The notes beneath the pieces were generated by a model. That model ran no database searches. It worked only from the letters and a program-made list of their open reading frames with translations, and had not been told where the DNA came from. A stretch of DNA of 64,000 nt from positions 1 to 64,000 of the forward strand of contig NZ_BPQQ01000036.1 in NCBI RefSeq assembly GCF_022179325.1, read 5' to 3'. Shown here in pieces: positions 18,563 through 27,300 of this stretch. The position numbers and the translations under genes are program-made. The first letter of the stretch is position 1, and each line of letters opens with the position of its first letter. This DNA comes from Methylobacterium isbiliense (lineage in GTDB: Bacteria; Pseudomonadota; Alphaproteobacteria; Rhizobiales; Beijerinckiaceae).

Positions 18563-19452
18563 AGACGCTTCCCCCCGGCCTCGCCGCTAGCCTCGCGAGC
18601 GGCGCCACCACGCTGGCGTGGTGCTGGCTGCTCACCCGTGCGGATGGCCTGCGCCTCGGCTTCACCGACCACGACGAGGACCTCGTCGTCGAGGGCGTCG
18701 CCTGTGCGGCCGAGACCGGGCTCGCGGCCTCCGCCCTGGAGCAATCGACGGGGCTCGCCGTCGACGGGCTGGAGGTGATGGGCGCGCTCGCCGACGGCCG
18801 GCTGGCGGAGGCCGAGCTCGCCCGCGGCCTGTTCGACGGCGCCGCCGTCGAGGTCTGGCGGGTCGACTGGCAGCGCCCGGCCGACCGCGTGCTGGTGATG
18901 AGCGGCCATGTCGGCGAGGTCGCCCGCGGCCGCGCCGGCTTCGTGGCCGAGCTGCGCAGCCTCAGCGCCGCCCTCAACCAGCCCCGCGGCCGCCTCTACC
19001 AGCGCGCCTGCGACGCGCTGCTGGGCGACGCGCGCTGCGGCATCGACCTCACGCGCCCGCTCTACCGCGCGGCCGGCACGGTGGCGGGCGTGCTCTCGGC
19101 ACGCACGCTGCGCACCGAGGAACTCGCCGCCTTCGCGGAGGGCTGGTTCGCCGGCGGGCGCCTCGCCTGGACCTCGGGCGCCAATGCCGGCCTGCAGGCC
19201 GAGGTGCGCGGCCATGCCCGCCCCGGCCCGCTCGCCCCGGCGCTCCTCGACCTGTGGGAGCCCTGCCCGGAGCCGATCGCACCGGGCGACGCGTTCACCC
19301 TCACGGCGGGCTGCGACAAGACCTTCGATGCCTGCCGGAGCAAGTTCGCCAACGCGGCCAACTTCCGCGGCTGCCCGCACATCCCGGGCAACGACTACGC
19401 CACCGCCTACGCGGCCTCGGGCGCGGGCAACGACGGAGGCCGGGTTGTCTGA
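18559..19452 (+). CDS. Baseplate hub protein, DUF2163 (GTA gp13-like)
   Basis: This 297-residue protein is a DUF2163/TIGR02218 hub. It carries the conserved cysteines Cys151, Cys160, Cys252, Cys259 and Cys272 (in RACDALLGDARC, GCDKTFDAC and FRGCPHIPG). In the Rhodobacter GTA structure the homologous hub is reported to hold an iron-sulfur cluster; the same cysteine pattern here makes this likely. Other family marks are GFTDHDEDL near the start and the FANAANFRG loop. It overlaps the distal tail gene (ATGA) and the peptidase gene (8 bp). Confidence 0.92.
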   Translation: MKTLPPGLAASLASGATTLAWCWLLTRADGLRLGFTDHDEDLVVEGVACAAETGLAASALEQSTGLAVDGLEVMGALADGRLAEAELARGLFDGAAVEVWRVDWQRPADRVLVMSGHVGEVARGRAGFVAELRSLSAALNQPRGRLYQRACDALLGDARCGIDLTRPLYRAAGTVAGVLSARTLRTEELAAFAEGWFAGGRLAWTSGANAGLQAEVRGHARPGPLAPALLDLWEPCPEPIAPGDAFTLTAGCDKTFDACRSKFANAANFRGCPHIPGNDYATAYAASGAGNDGGRVV

Positions 19453-19888
19453 GGTGGTGGCCGCCGCCCGGGCGTGGCTCGGCACGCCCTACCGGCATCA
19501 GGCCAGCTTGCGCGGGGTGGGCTGCGATTGCCTCGGCCTGGTGCGGGGCGTCTGGCGCGACCGGTTCGGCGAGGAGCCGGAGGCGCCCCCGCCCTACACC
19601 CCCGATTGGGGCGAGGCGGACGGGGCCGAGACCCTGCGCGATGCCGCCCGCCGTCACCTCGCCGAGATCCCGCTCGCGGCGGCCGCGCCCGGCGACGTGC
19701 TGCTGTTCCGCTGGCGCCAGGGCCTTCCGGCCAAGCACTGCGCCATCCTGTCCGAGCCCGGGCGGATGATCCACGCCTATGACGGCCACGCGGTGGTCGA
19801 GAGCTGGATCCCCGCCGCCTGGGAGCGGCGCCTCGCCTACGCGTTCCGGTTCCCGGCTGTGACGCCGATCGGGCGATCGGCCCCGTGA
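19445..19888 (+). CDS. NlpC/P60 cell-wall peptidase of the tail tip (GTA gp14-like)
   Basis: The 147-residue protein has the catalytic Cys in VGCDCLGLVRG (Cys27/Cys29 region) and the catalytic His in AKHCAIL, as in the phage NlpC family TIGR02219. It should cleave peptidoglycan locally during DNA entry rather than lyse the producing cell. The TTG at 19445 is chosen because GGAGG stands 5-6 bases upstream and the reading overlaps the hub gene by 8 bp; GTG codons nine bases later are alternatives. It is the only recognisable peptidoglycan-cutting gene in the phage-type locus. Confidence 0.9.
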   Translation: MSEVVAAARAWLGTPYRHQASLRGVGCDCLGLVRGVWRDRFGEEPEAPPPYTPDWGEADGAETLRDAARRHLAEIPLAAAAPGDVLLFRWRQGLPAKHCAILSEPGRMIHAYDGHAVVESWIPAAWERRLAYAFRFPAVTPIGRSAP

Positions 19889-22800
19889 GCACCCTGATCC
19901 TCGGCGCAGCCGGCCGCACCGTCGGGGCGGCCGCCGGCCCGCTCGGCTCGCTTGCGGGCGGCCTCGTCGGCACGCTGGCCGGCGGGCTCCTCGACGGCGC
20001 CCTGTTCGGCCGCCGCGCCAAGCCGGTCATCAACCAGGGCGCCCGGCTCTCCGACCTCTACGTCACCGCCTCCACCGAGGGCGCCGTCGTGCCCCGCGTC
20101 TACGGCCGCATGCGCGTCGCCGGCCAGATCATCTGGGCCACCAAGCTCAAGGAGACCCAGAGCGTCGAGCGGGTCAGGACCAGCGGCGGCAAGGGCACCG
20201 CGCAGCCCAAGACCTTCAACGTCACCTACAGCTACACCGCCTCCTTCGCGGTCGCCCTGGGCGAGGGGCCGATCACCGGGCTCGGCACCGTCTACGCCGA
20301 CGGCAAGCCCCTGCGCCTGGCCGACCACGTCCACCGCCTGCACCGCGGCGGCGAGGACCAGGCCCCCGACCCGCTGATCGAGGCGGTGGAGGGCACCGGC
20401 CACGCCCCGGCCTATCGCGGGCTGGCCTACCTCGTGTTCGAGAACCTGGCCCTGGGGCCGTTCGGCAATCGCGTCCCCGTCATCACCGCCGAGGTGATCC
20501 GCCGCCCGCCGCCGGCCGACGGCCGGCCCGCGCTCGAAGACCTCGTCACCGCCGTCACGCTGATCCCCGGCATGGGCGAATTCGCCTACGCCACCGACCC
20601 GGTCACCGCCACGGCGGGCGGCGCGCTCACCGGCCAGAACACCGTCACGGGCGGGCCGGACCTGCTGCTCGCCCTCGACCAGCTGCAGGAGACCGCCCCG
20701 CGCTGCCGCCACGTCTCGCTGGTGGTGGCGTGGCACGGCACCGACCTGCGGCTCGCCGCCTGCCGCATCCTCCCCAAGGTCGAGAGCCGCGGCAAGCAGA
20801 CGCGCGGCGCCACCTGGCGCGCGGGCGGGCTGACGCGCGAGACCGCCGAGGCGGTCAGCCGCGATCTGGCCGGTGCTCCCTATCTCGGCGGCGCGCCCTC
20901 CGACCTCACGGTGGTGCAGGCCATCGCCGAGCTGAAGCGGCGCGGGCTCTCCGTCACGCTCTACCCGTTCGTGATGATGGACATCGCGCCCGGCAACGGC
21001 CTGCCCGACCCCTACGGCCGGCCCGAGCAGCCGCCCTTTCCCTGGCGCGGGCGCGTCACCTGCGACCCCGCCCCCGGCCGGCCGGGCAGCGTCGACCGCA
21101 CGGCGGCGGCCGCCGTGCAGGTCGCGGCCTTCTTCGGCGCGACCGAGGCCGCCGACCTCGCCTGGAGCGGCGAGACCGTCACCAGCGCCCGCCCGCAGGA
21201 CTGGGGCCTGCGCCGCTTCGTCCTGCACTGCGCCCGCCTCGCCGAGGCCGCCGGTGGCGTCGACGCTTTCCTGATCGGCTCGGAGATGATCGGGCTCACC
21301 ACGGTGCGATCGAGCCCCACCGCCTTCCCGGCGGTGGCGCAGCTCCGGCGCCTCGCCGCCGACGTGCGCGCCGTGCTCGGCCCGGCCACCGCGCTGACCT
21401 ACGCGGCCGACTGGACCGAGTACGGCGCCTACCGCCCGCAGGATGGCAGCGGCGACGTGTTCTTCCCCCTCGACCCGCTCTGGGCCGACCCGGCGATCGC
21501 CTGCATCGGCATCGACAACTACATGCCGCTGGCCGACTGGCGCGAGGGCTTCGACCACCGCGACGCCAAGGCCGGCTGGTCCGCGCCCTACGACCGCGCC
21601 TACCTCACCGCCAACATCGAAGGCGGCGAACTCTACGACTGGTACTACCCGACACCCGCCGACCGCGCCGCCCAGAACCGGGTGCCGATCACCGACGGCG
21701 CCCACGGCGAGGCCTGGATCCACCGGATCAAGGACCTGCGCGCGTGGTGGGAGAACCCGCACCACGAGCGCCCCGGCGGCGTGCGCGAAGCCCACCCTAC
21801 CGCCTGGGTGCCGCGCGCGAAGCCGATCCGCTTCACCGAGCTCGGCTGCCCGGCGATCGACAAGGGCATGAACCAGCCCAACGTGTTCGTGGACCCGAAA
21901 TCCGCCGAGTCGCTCACGCCGCACTTCTCCCTCGGCCGGCGCGACCTGCTGGCCCAGCGCGCCGCGCTGGAGGCGGTGCTGGCCTACTGGCGCCCGCAGG
22001 CCGGCCACAACCCGGTCTCGCCGCTCTATGGCGGGCCGATGCTCGACTGGGAGCGCATCGCGGTCTGGACCTGGGACGCGCGGCCCTACCCGGCCTTCCC
22101 GCGCCAGTCGGGCGTGTGGCGCGACGCGCCCAACTACCGGCTCGGCCACTGGATCAACGGCCGGCTCGGGCTGGCGCCGCTGGCCGACGTGGTGGCCGAC
22201 CTCTGCCGCGACCTGCCGGTGCGGGTGGACGTCTCGGAGCTGCACGGCCTCGTCGAGGGCTACGCGCTCGCCGAGGTTGCGGCCCCCCGCGACGCGCTGG
22301 AGCCGCTCGGGCGCCTCTACCATTGCGAGGCGGTGGAGAGCGGCGGGGTGCTGCGCTTCCGCCACCTCGCCCGTGCCCCGGTGCTGCGGCTGACGCCCGA
22401 CGACCTCGTGGCCGGCCGCGGCGGGCGGGCGGGCGCGGACTTCACCCGCACCCGGGCGGAGGCGCTGGCGCTGCCCGGCAGCCTCGCGCTCGGCTACGTC
22501 GACCCGCTGCGCGACCACCGCAGCGCCACGGTCGAGGCGCGCCGCAGCGTCGGGAGCGCCAAGGCCAGCCTGTCGGCGGATCTCGCCCTCGACGAGGGCG
22601 AGGCCCGGGCGCTCGCCCAGGCGCTGCTCTACCGGGCGCAGGCCGAGCGCGAGACGCTGGCCTGCGCGCTGCCGCCCTCGGCGCTGGCCCTCGATCCGGG
22701 CGACGTGATCTCCTTCAGTGTGGCGGGCCGGGCCACCGACTACCGGGTGACGCGGATCGGCATCGAGGGCGCGCGCCCGCTGGAGGCGGTGCGCTCCGAT

Positions 22801-23802
22801 GCCGGCCTGTTCGCCTATCCGGACGGCGGGCGCACCAGCCGCGACCCCGACCCGCCGGCGACGGTGGGGGTGGGTCTGTTCGAGATCCTCGACCTGCCGC
22901 TGCTGCGGCCGGACGCAACCGCACACGCGCCCTACCTCGCGGCCTACACCCGACCCTGGTCGCCGGTGGCGGTGCTCCGGGGGGGCGAGGGAGCGGCGCT
23001 CGCCGAGGATGCGGTGATCGGCGCCCGCTCGATCATCGGGCGGCTCGCGGCCGACCTGCACAGCGGGCCGCGCTGGCGCTGGGACGGGGTGAACACCCTG
23101 CACATCGAGGTGCCGCGCGAGGCCGAGCTCGCCGCGGCCAGCGAGCGGGCGGTGCTCGACGGGGCGAACGCCGCGGCCGTGCGCACCCCGTCGGGCCGCT
23201 GGGAGGTGCTGCAATGGGCGCGGGCGGAGCTCATCGCGCCGGGCCGCTACCGGCTGACGCGGCTGCTGCGCGGCCAGCTCGGCACCGAAGCCGACATGGC
23301 GCCCGTGGTGCCAGCCGGCAGCGCCTTCGTTGTGCTCACCGACGCGCTGGTGCAGTCGGGCCTGCCCCTGTCGGCGCGCACGCTGCCGCAGGTCTTCCGC
23401 TACGGCCCGCTCGGCCGACCGAGCGAGGCGGGCGACCCGACGCTCACCCTCGTGCCCGACGGGGTGGGCCTGCGGCCCTACGCGCCGACGCAGGCGCGCC
23501 TGCACCGGCTGGAGAGCGGGGACCTGCTCCTCACCTGGATCCGCCGCACCCGCCTCAACGGCGATGCCTGGGAGCAGGCCGAGGTGCCGCTCGCCGAGGA
23601 GCGCGAGGCCTACGCCGTCGAGATCCTGAACGGCACCACCGTCCTGCGCCGCCGCGAGGTCGCCGAGCCGCGCCTCACCTACACGGCCGCCGAGCAAGCC
23701 ACCGACCTCGGCGGACCCGTCACCAGCCTCGCGGTCGCCATCCACCAGCTCTCTACCGCCTATGGCCGCGGCCCCGCCCTACGGACCACCCTGCATGTCT
23801 GA
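19885..23802 (+). CDS. Large tail fibre/host-recognition protein (GTA gp15 'megatron'-like)
   Basis: At 1305 residues this is almost exactly the size of Rhodobacter GTA gp15. An N-terminal Gly-rich hydrophobic stretch (about 1-45) leads to a tail-hub-like domain with YGRMRVAGQIIW. A GTA_TIM glycoside-hydrolase-like barrel spans about 410-720 (YAADWTEYGAY, IGIDNYMPLADW, TELGCPAIDKGMNQPN). A Phage-tail_3-like beta domain follows (about 780-930, FTRTRAEALALPGSLALGY), then fibronectin-like repeats near the C-terminus. The protein forms the tail-tip needle and touches the cell envelope. The GTG start overlaps the peptidase stop (GTGA). Confidence 0.93.
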   Translation: MSTLILGAAGRTVGAAAGPLGSLAGGLVGTLAGGLLDGALFGRRAKPVINQGARLSDLYVTASTEGAVVPRVYGRMRVAGQIIWATKLKETQSVERVRTSGGKGTAQPKTFNVTYSYTASFAVALGEGPITGLGTVYADGKPLRLADHVHRLHRGGEDQAPDPLIEAVEGTGHAPAYRGLAYLVFENLALGPFGNRVPVITAEVIRRPPPADGRPALEDLVTAVTLIPGMGEFAYATDPVTATAGGALTGQNTVTGGPDLLLALDQLQETAPRCRHVSLVVAWHGTDLRLAACRILPKVESRGKQTRGATWRAGGLTRETAEAVSRDLAGAPYLGGAPSDLTVVQAIAELKRRGLSVTLYPFVMMDIAPGNGLPDPYGRPEQPPFPWRGRVTCDPAPGRPGSVDRTAAAAVQVAAFFGATEAADLAWSGETVTSARPQDWGLRRFVLHCARLAEAAGGVDAFLIGSEMIGLTTVRSSPTAFPAVAQLRRLAADVRAVLGPATALTYAADWTEYGAYRPQDGSGDVFFPLDPLWADPAIACIGIDNYMPLADWREGFDHRDAKAGWSAPYDRAYLTANIEGGELYDWYYPTPADRAAQNRVPITDGAHGEAWIHRIKDLRAWWENPHHERPGGVREAHPTAWVPRAKPIRFTELGCPAIDKGMNQPNVFVDPKSAESLTPHFSLGRRDLLAQRAALEAVLAYWRPQAGHNPVSPLYGGPMLDWERIAVWTWDARPYPAFPRQSGVWRDAPNYRLGHWINGRLGLAPLADVVADLCRDLPVRVDVSELHGLVEGYALAEVAAPRDALEPLGRLYHCEAVESGGVLRFRHLARAPVLRLTPDDLVAGRGGRAGADFTRTRAEALALPGSLALGYVDPLRDHRSATVEARRSVGSAKASLSADLALDEGEARALAQALLYRAQAERETLACALPPSALALDPGDVISFSVAGRATDYRVTRIGIEGARPLEAVRSDAGLFAYPDGGRTSRDPDPPATVGVGLFEILDLPLLRPDATAHAPYLAAYTRPWSPVAVLRGGEGAALAEDAVIGARSIIGRLAADLHSGPRWRWDGVNTLHIEVPREAELAAASERAVLDGANAAAVRTPSGRWEVLQWARAELIAPGRYRLTRLLRGQLGTEADMAPVVPAGSAFVVLTDALVQSGLPLSARTLPQVFRYGPLGRPSEAGDPTLTLVPDGVGLRPYAPTQARLHRLESGDLLLTWIRRTRLNGDAWEQAEVPLAEEREAYAVEILNGTTVLRRREVAEPRLTYTAAEQATDLGGPVTSLAVAIHQLSTAYGRGPALRTTLHV

Positions 23803-25285
23803 CGCGACCCCGCTCCTCGCCCTGCCGCTCCTCGCCGCCGCCCAGGCCCAGAAGCACGTCACCCACAACGAGGCCCTCACCGCGCTGGACACCCTCGTCC
23901 AGCTCGCCGTCCTCGACAAGGATCTCGCCGCGCCCCCGCCCACCCCCGCCGAGGGCGACCGCTACCTCATCGCCGGGAGCACCCCCACCGGCGCCTGGGC
24001 CGGATGGGCGGGCCGCATCGTGCGCTACCAGGACGGGGCCTGGCGCGCCTTCGTCCCGAAGCCCGGATGGTTCGCCTACGTCGCCGACGAGGCCGACCTC
24101 TACACCTACACCGGGGCCGGCGGCTGGGTGGGCTTCCGCGCCACCCTCACCGCCCTGCACAACCTCACCCGGCTCGGCATCGGCACCACGGCCGACGCCG
24201 CCAATCCCTTCGCCGCCAAGCTGAACGCCGCCCTCTGGACCGCGCGCGGCAGCACCGAGGGCGGCACGGGCGACCTGCGCTACACCCTCAACAAGGAAGG
24301 CCCCGCCCGCGTCCTCTCGCTGCTCATGCAATCGGGCTGGTCGGGCCGGGCCGAACTCGGCCTGATCGGCGATGACGATCTCACTCTCAAGGTCTCGGCC
24401 GACGGCGGCACCTGGCGCGAGGCGCTGCGGGTGGCGCGCGCCAGCGGCGGCGTCGATCTTGCCGCTACCGAGGCCAGCGCCGCGGCCGCCGCCACGGTCG
24501 ACCTCGGCGCGCTCGCCGCCCTCAGGGTCGCGCTCAGCGGAGCGGGCACGGTCACGAGCTTCGGCAGCGCGCCCAACCGGCTGCGCTTCCTGCGCTTCAC
24601 CGGCGCCGCCACCCTCGTGCACGACCCCGCCCGCCTGATCCTGCCGGGTGGAGCCTCCCTGGTGACCGCGCCCGGCGACACCGCGCTCGCCGCCTCGGAC
24701 GGCGCCGGCCTGTGGCGGGTGCTCGCCTACGCGCGCGCCTCCGGCAAGGCGCTGGCCGGCCCGGCCGCGGCCGAGATCGCGGATGCCAGCAGCACGGGGC
24801 GCGCGGTGCTGACCGGCACGCCCGCGCAAGGGGCGGCGGCGCTGGGGCTCGGCCCGAGCGACGGCCCGACCTTCGCCACGCTGGTCGCCGGGAGCTTCGT
24901 GCGGTTGCTCCCCGGCCGGCAGCTCGATGCCAACGACGGCAAGGTGGGGGCGCGGCTGTTCGCGCGGGGCCTCAACATCGTCGGCGTGGCCAGCGAGGCG
25001 GACGACCCGCAGCGCTACCTGACGATGTTCGGCCTGCTGGATCTGTCGGGTCCGCTGATGGTGTACGGCCCGGCGTCGCTGTACGGCCCGGTGACGGTGG
25101 GCGGGAGCCTGCGTCTGGCGAGCTACACGGTGGCGACGGTGCCGGTTGGGGCGGCGGGGGCGACGATCTACGTCAGCAACGCCCGCAAGGTGGGCGAGGC
25201 GAGCGGGGCCGGGACGGGGGTGGCGGCCTACTACTCGAACGGCGCGTGGCGCCGTCCGTCCGACGACAGCGCCATAGCAGCGTGA
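23795..25285 (+). CDS. DUF2793 tail fibre protein
   Basis: This 496-residue protein has the DUF2793 N-terminus: LPLLAAAQAQKHVTHNEAL, then EGDRYLIA and AGRIVRYQDGAWRAFVPKPGW (split here for length), which is found at the end of many GTA-like and siphophage tail modules. The remainder is Ala/Gly/Thr-rich and beta-prone, with a C-terminal VSNARKVGEASGAGTG region typical of trimeric fibre tips. It is the best candidate for receptor binding. It overlaps the gp15-like gene by 8 bp. The C-terminal half lacks recognisable families, as expected for rapidly changing receptor-binding domains. Confidence 0.82.
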   Translation: MSDATPLLALPLLAAAQAQKHVTHNEALTALDTLVQLAVLDKDLAAPPPTPAEGDRYLIAGSTPTGAWAGWAGRIVRYQDGAWRAFVPKPGWFAYVADEADLYTYTGAGGWVGFRATLTALHNLTRLGIGTTADAANPFAAKLNAALWTARGSTEGGTGDLRYTLNKEGPARVLSLLMQSGWSGRAELGLIGDDDLTLKVSADGGTWREALRVARASGGVDLAATEASAAAAATVDLGALAALRVALSGAGTVTSFGSAPNRLRFLRFTGAATLVHDPARLILPGGASLVTAPGDTALAASDGAGLWRVLAYARASGKALAGPAAAEIADASSTGRAVLTGTPAQGAAALGLGPSDGPTFATLVAGSFVRLLPGRQLDANDGKVGARLFARGLNIVGVASEADDPQRYLTMFGLLDLSGPLMVYGPASLYGPVTVGGSLRLASYTVATVPVGAAGATIYVSNARKVGEASGAGTGVAAYYSNGAWRRPSDDSAIAA

Positions 25286-25293
25286 GGCAAGCG

Positions 25294-25650
25294 ATGAGCG
25301 AGACGTTCCTGTACGAGTTCCTGTTCCGGGGCCGGCCGGGCGGGGAGGCAGCTGCGGCGTCCTGGCACGTGATCCTGGGCCAGATGGTGATGCCGCCCGG
25401 CGGCGGGGCGGGCCAGTTCGTGGCGAGCGGGGCGCTGACGCCGGCGCAGGCGGCGGCGGCGGGGTTCCCGCTGGAGCGGGTTCTGGGGGGCATCGAGACG
25501 GCGGCGCTGGCGGAGCGGGATGCGGCGGTGGCGGCGCTGGCCGCGGTGACGGCCGAGCGCGACGCGCTGCGGGCCGAGATCGCCGCCCTCTCGGCCGGGC
25601 GCGCCGCGCCCGGGATCAACGCCGCCGCAGAGGTGGAACGATCGCCCTGA
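25294..25650 (+). CDS. Last gene of the phage-type operon, unknown (118 aa)
   Basis: This protein begins METFLYEFLF-like (MSETFLYEFLFRG), contains a short Gly-rich turn (MPPGGGAGQF), and ends with a coiled-coil heptad region (about residues 75-108, ALAERDAAVAALAAV followed by TAERDALRAEI). It is not recognised. Its location eight bases after the fibre gene and before convergent host DNA suggests a fibre-assembly chaperone or fibre accessory; this is inference. No terminator with a T-run is visible between it and the convergent L,D-transpeptidase gene 18 bp away. Confidence 0.65.
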   Translation: MSETFLYEFLFRGRPGGEAAAASWHVILGQMVMPPGGGAGQFVASGALTPAQAAAAGFPLERVLGGIETAALAERDAAVAALAAVTAERDALRAEIAALSAGRAAPGINAAAEVERSP

Positions 25651-25668
25651 TGCCATCCGCACGGCGCG

Positions 25669-26487
25669 TCAGCTCAGCACCACCACCTGCGCGCCCACCG
25701 CCACGCGCGCGTAGAGATCGATCACGTCCTGATTGATCATCCGGATGCAGCCGGAGGAAACGCTGCGTCCGATGCTCTCCGGCTCCGTCGTGCCGTGGAT
25801 GCGGTAGAGCGTGTCCTTGTTGTTCTGCCACAGGTAGAGCGCCCGGGCGCCGAGCGGGTTGCGCGGCCCCCCGGGGACGCCGAGCCCGCTCTGCAGCTGA
25901 CTCACCTGACGGGCGAGATCCGGCTGGCGAGCGATCATCTCCTTGGGCGGGTACCAGTCCGGCCAAGCCTGCTTGGAGTTGATCGTGGCGATGCCCGACC
26001 ACGCGAAGCCCTGGCGCCCGACCCCGACGCCGTAGCGCCGCGCCCGGCCACCGCCCTCCACGAGGTAGAGCAGGCGCGCCCGCGGGTCGATCACCACCGT
26101 GCCGGGCTCGTAGCGGCCGCCATAGGCGACCTCCTGGCGCAGGAAGGTCGGGTTCGCCCGCTGCCAGCGGAAGGCCGGGACCGGGAAGGGCTCGCCGCCG
26201 ATTGCCGCATAGGCGCGGGCATAGTCGATCGGCCCATTGTCGACGGCGACGGCCGGGCCCCCGGGGGGCGGTGCGGGCTGGCGCCGGACGGGCCCGCCCC
26301 AGAAGGATTCCTCCTCCGGCTCGACCTCCTGGCGGCGCGGGCCGAAGAGCCAGTCCTCGCTCTCCTCCTCGCGGGAGGGCGCCCGCGGAGCGCGCACGGG
26401 CCAAGCCCGCGCAGAGCCGGGCAGGGCCACCGCAGCCAAGCCCGCGAGGGCGCCGTTGACGAGGAAGCGGCGGTACAGATCGGTCAT
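25669..26487 (-). CDS. L,D-transpeptidase (YkuD/ErfK type), exported
   Basis: The 272-residue protein has a signal region (RRFLVNGALAGLAAVALPGSARA), a Pro/Glu-rich linker, and a C-terminal YkuD domain with the catalytic signature His231 in HGTTEPESIG and Cys247 in SSGCIRM. Such enzymes form 3-3 peptidoglycan crosslinks or attach lipoproteins to peptidoglycan in the periplasm. The N-terminus has YRRFLVNG, a twin-arginine-like motif. It is a common host gene, oriented against the phage-type operon, and is unlikely to be a lysis enzyme. The promoter lies in the AT-rich interval shared with the MucR-like gene. Confidence 0.92.
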   Translation of the reverse strand: MTDLYRRFLVNGALAGLAAVALPGSARAWPVRAPRAPSREEESEDWLFGPRRQEVEPEEESFWGGPVRRQPAPPPGGPAVAVDNGPIDYARAYAAIGGEPFPVPAFRWQRANPTFLRQEVAYGGRYEPGTVVIDPRARLLYLVEGGGRARRYGVGVGRQGFAWSGIATINSKQAWPDWYPPKEMIARQPDLARQVSQLQSGLGVPGGPRNPLGARALYLWQNNKDTLYRIHGTTEPESIGRSVSSGCIRMINQDVIDLYARVAVGAQVVVLS

Positions 26488-26769
26488 GGTCTATCGTGGG
26501 AACGCGGCGGGAGGGCGACCTTGGCCCCTTCCGCAAGGACCTGCAACGGCTTGGCGGCCGAAATGAGACGACGGCGGCCCGCCATCCCCATCCCTTTGGC
26601 CTCCTGACCATGCGCACCGCCGGTTTCGTTCATCCATGAAGATAATCGTGCACGATGCATTCGCTTCTTCGCGATTGTCACGATGTTGTTGAGTGACTTT
26701 ATGGCTATGTAAGTTGACGTTTCTCGAAATACGTGCCCATGCTGTTGCACCAAGCCGCATTGGTGCAGC
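26488..26769. promoter_or_regulatory. AT-rich divergent promoter region (282 bp)
   Basis: This interval separates the divergent L,D-transpeptidase and MucR-like genes. Bases 26638-26740 are the most AT-rich in the window. A possible promoter toward the MucR-like gene is TTGTCA followed 17 bp later by TTTATG. MucR/Ros proteins bind AT-rich DNA with TpA steps, so autoregulation here is plausible. The part next to the transpeptidase is GC-rich and featureless. Confidence 0.45.
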
Positions 26770-27300
26770 ATGACGAACGACGATCCGAACCTTCCAGCCG
26801 ACCTCATCGGTCTCGCTGCCGACATCGTGTCGGCCTATGTCTCGAACAATTCGGTTCCGGCGTCGGAAGTGCCGGGACTGATCGGGGCCATCCACTCCTC
26901 CCTGACCCAGCTCGGCACGCCGACGGCGCCCGAGCCGGAGAAGCTGACGCCGCCCGTGCCGATCAAGAGGACGGTGACGCCGGACCACATCATCAGCCTG
27001 GAGGACGGCAAACCCTACAAGACTCTCAAGCGGCACCTGTCGGGGCGTGGCCTGACCCCCGATCAGTACCGCCAGAAATGGGGTCTGCCGCCCGACTATC
27101 CGATGGTGGCGGCCAACTATGCCGCCCAGCGCTCCGAACTCGCCAAGACGAGCGGGCTCGGCCAGAGCCGCCGCAGCCGCACCGCCGCCCGCAGCGCGGC
27201 GCCCGACGCCGTGGTGTCGGGACCCGACGCGGGAGAGCGCAAGGGCCGGTCGGGCAAGGATCAGTCGGGCAAGGGCCGGTCGAGCAAGGCTTCGGCCTGA
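26770..27300 (+). CDS. MucR/Ros-family regulator without canonical zinc ligands
   Basis: The 176-residue protein shows the MucR layout: an N-terminal oligomerisation region (LIGLAADIVSAYVSNN, VPGLIGAIHSSL) and a Ros-type DNA-binding core (HIISLEDGKPYK, TLKRHLSGRGLTPDQYRQKWGLP). The usual first ligand position of C-x2-C/D is Ser76, and the second histidine after RHL is missing, so a standard zinc site is unlikely. Zinc-less Ros/MucR homologues (the Ml proteins of Mesorhizobium) are known to bind DNA. The C-terminal 45 residues are a disordered basic Gly/Ser/Lys tail. MucR proteins are global regulators of surface and symbiosis genes in this order. Confidence 0.88.
   Translation: MTNDDPNLPADLIGLAADIVSAYVSNNSVPASEVPGLIGAIHSSLTQLGTPTAPEPEKLTPPVPIKRTVTPDHIISLEDGKPYKTLKRHLSGRGLTPDQYRQKWGLPPDYPMVAANYAAQRSELAKTSGLGQSRRSRTAARSAAPDAVVSGPDAGERKGRSGKDQSGKGRSSKASA

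Noticed and set aside
19837-23745. A 1302-codon open frame antisense to the large tail protein gene
   Set aside because: In DNA this GC-rich, antisense frames stay open by composition; the plus-strand reading has clear GTA domains and coupled neighbours, while the antisense product is low-complexity Arg/Ala/Gly with no motif.
6434-25668. Direct repeats at the ends of the phage-type locus as att sites
   Set aside because: Visual comparison of the sequence around 6434-6459 and 25651-25668 showed no shared core; no tRNA gene is present at either end.
25669-26487. L,D-transpeptidase as the lysis enzyme of the phage-type locus
   Set aside because: It is transcribed toward the locus from a host-type promoter shared with a MucR gene, has a Tat-like signal, and YkuD enzymes crosslink rather than degrade peptidoglycan.
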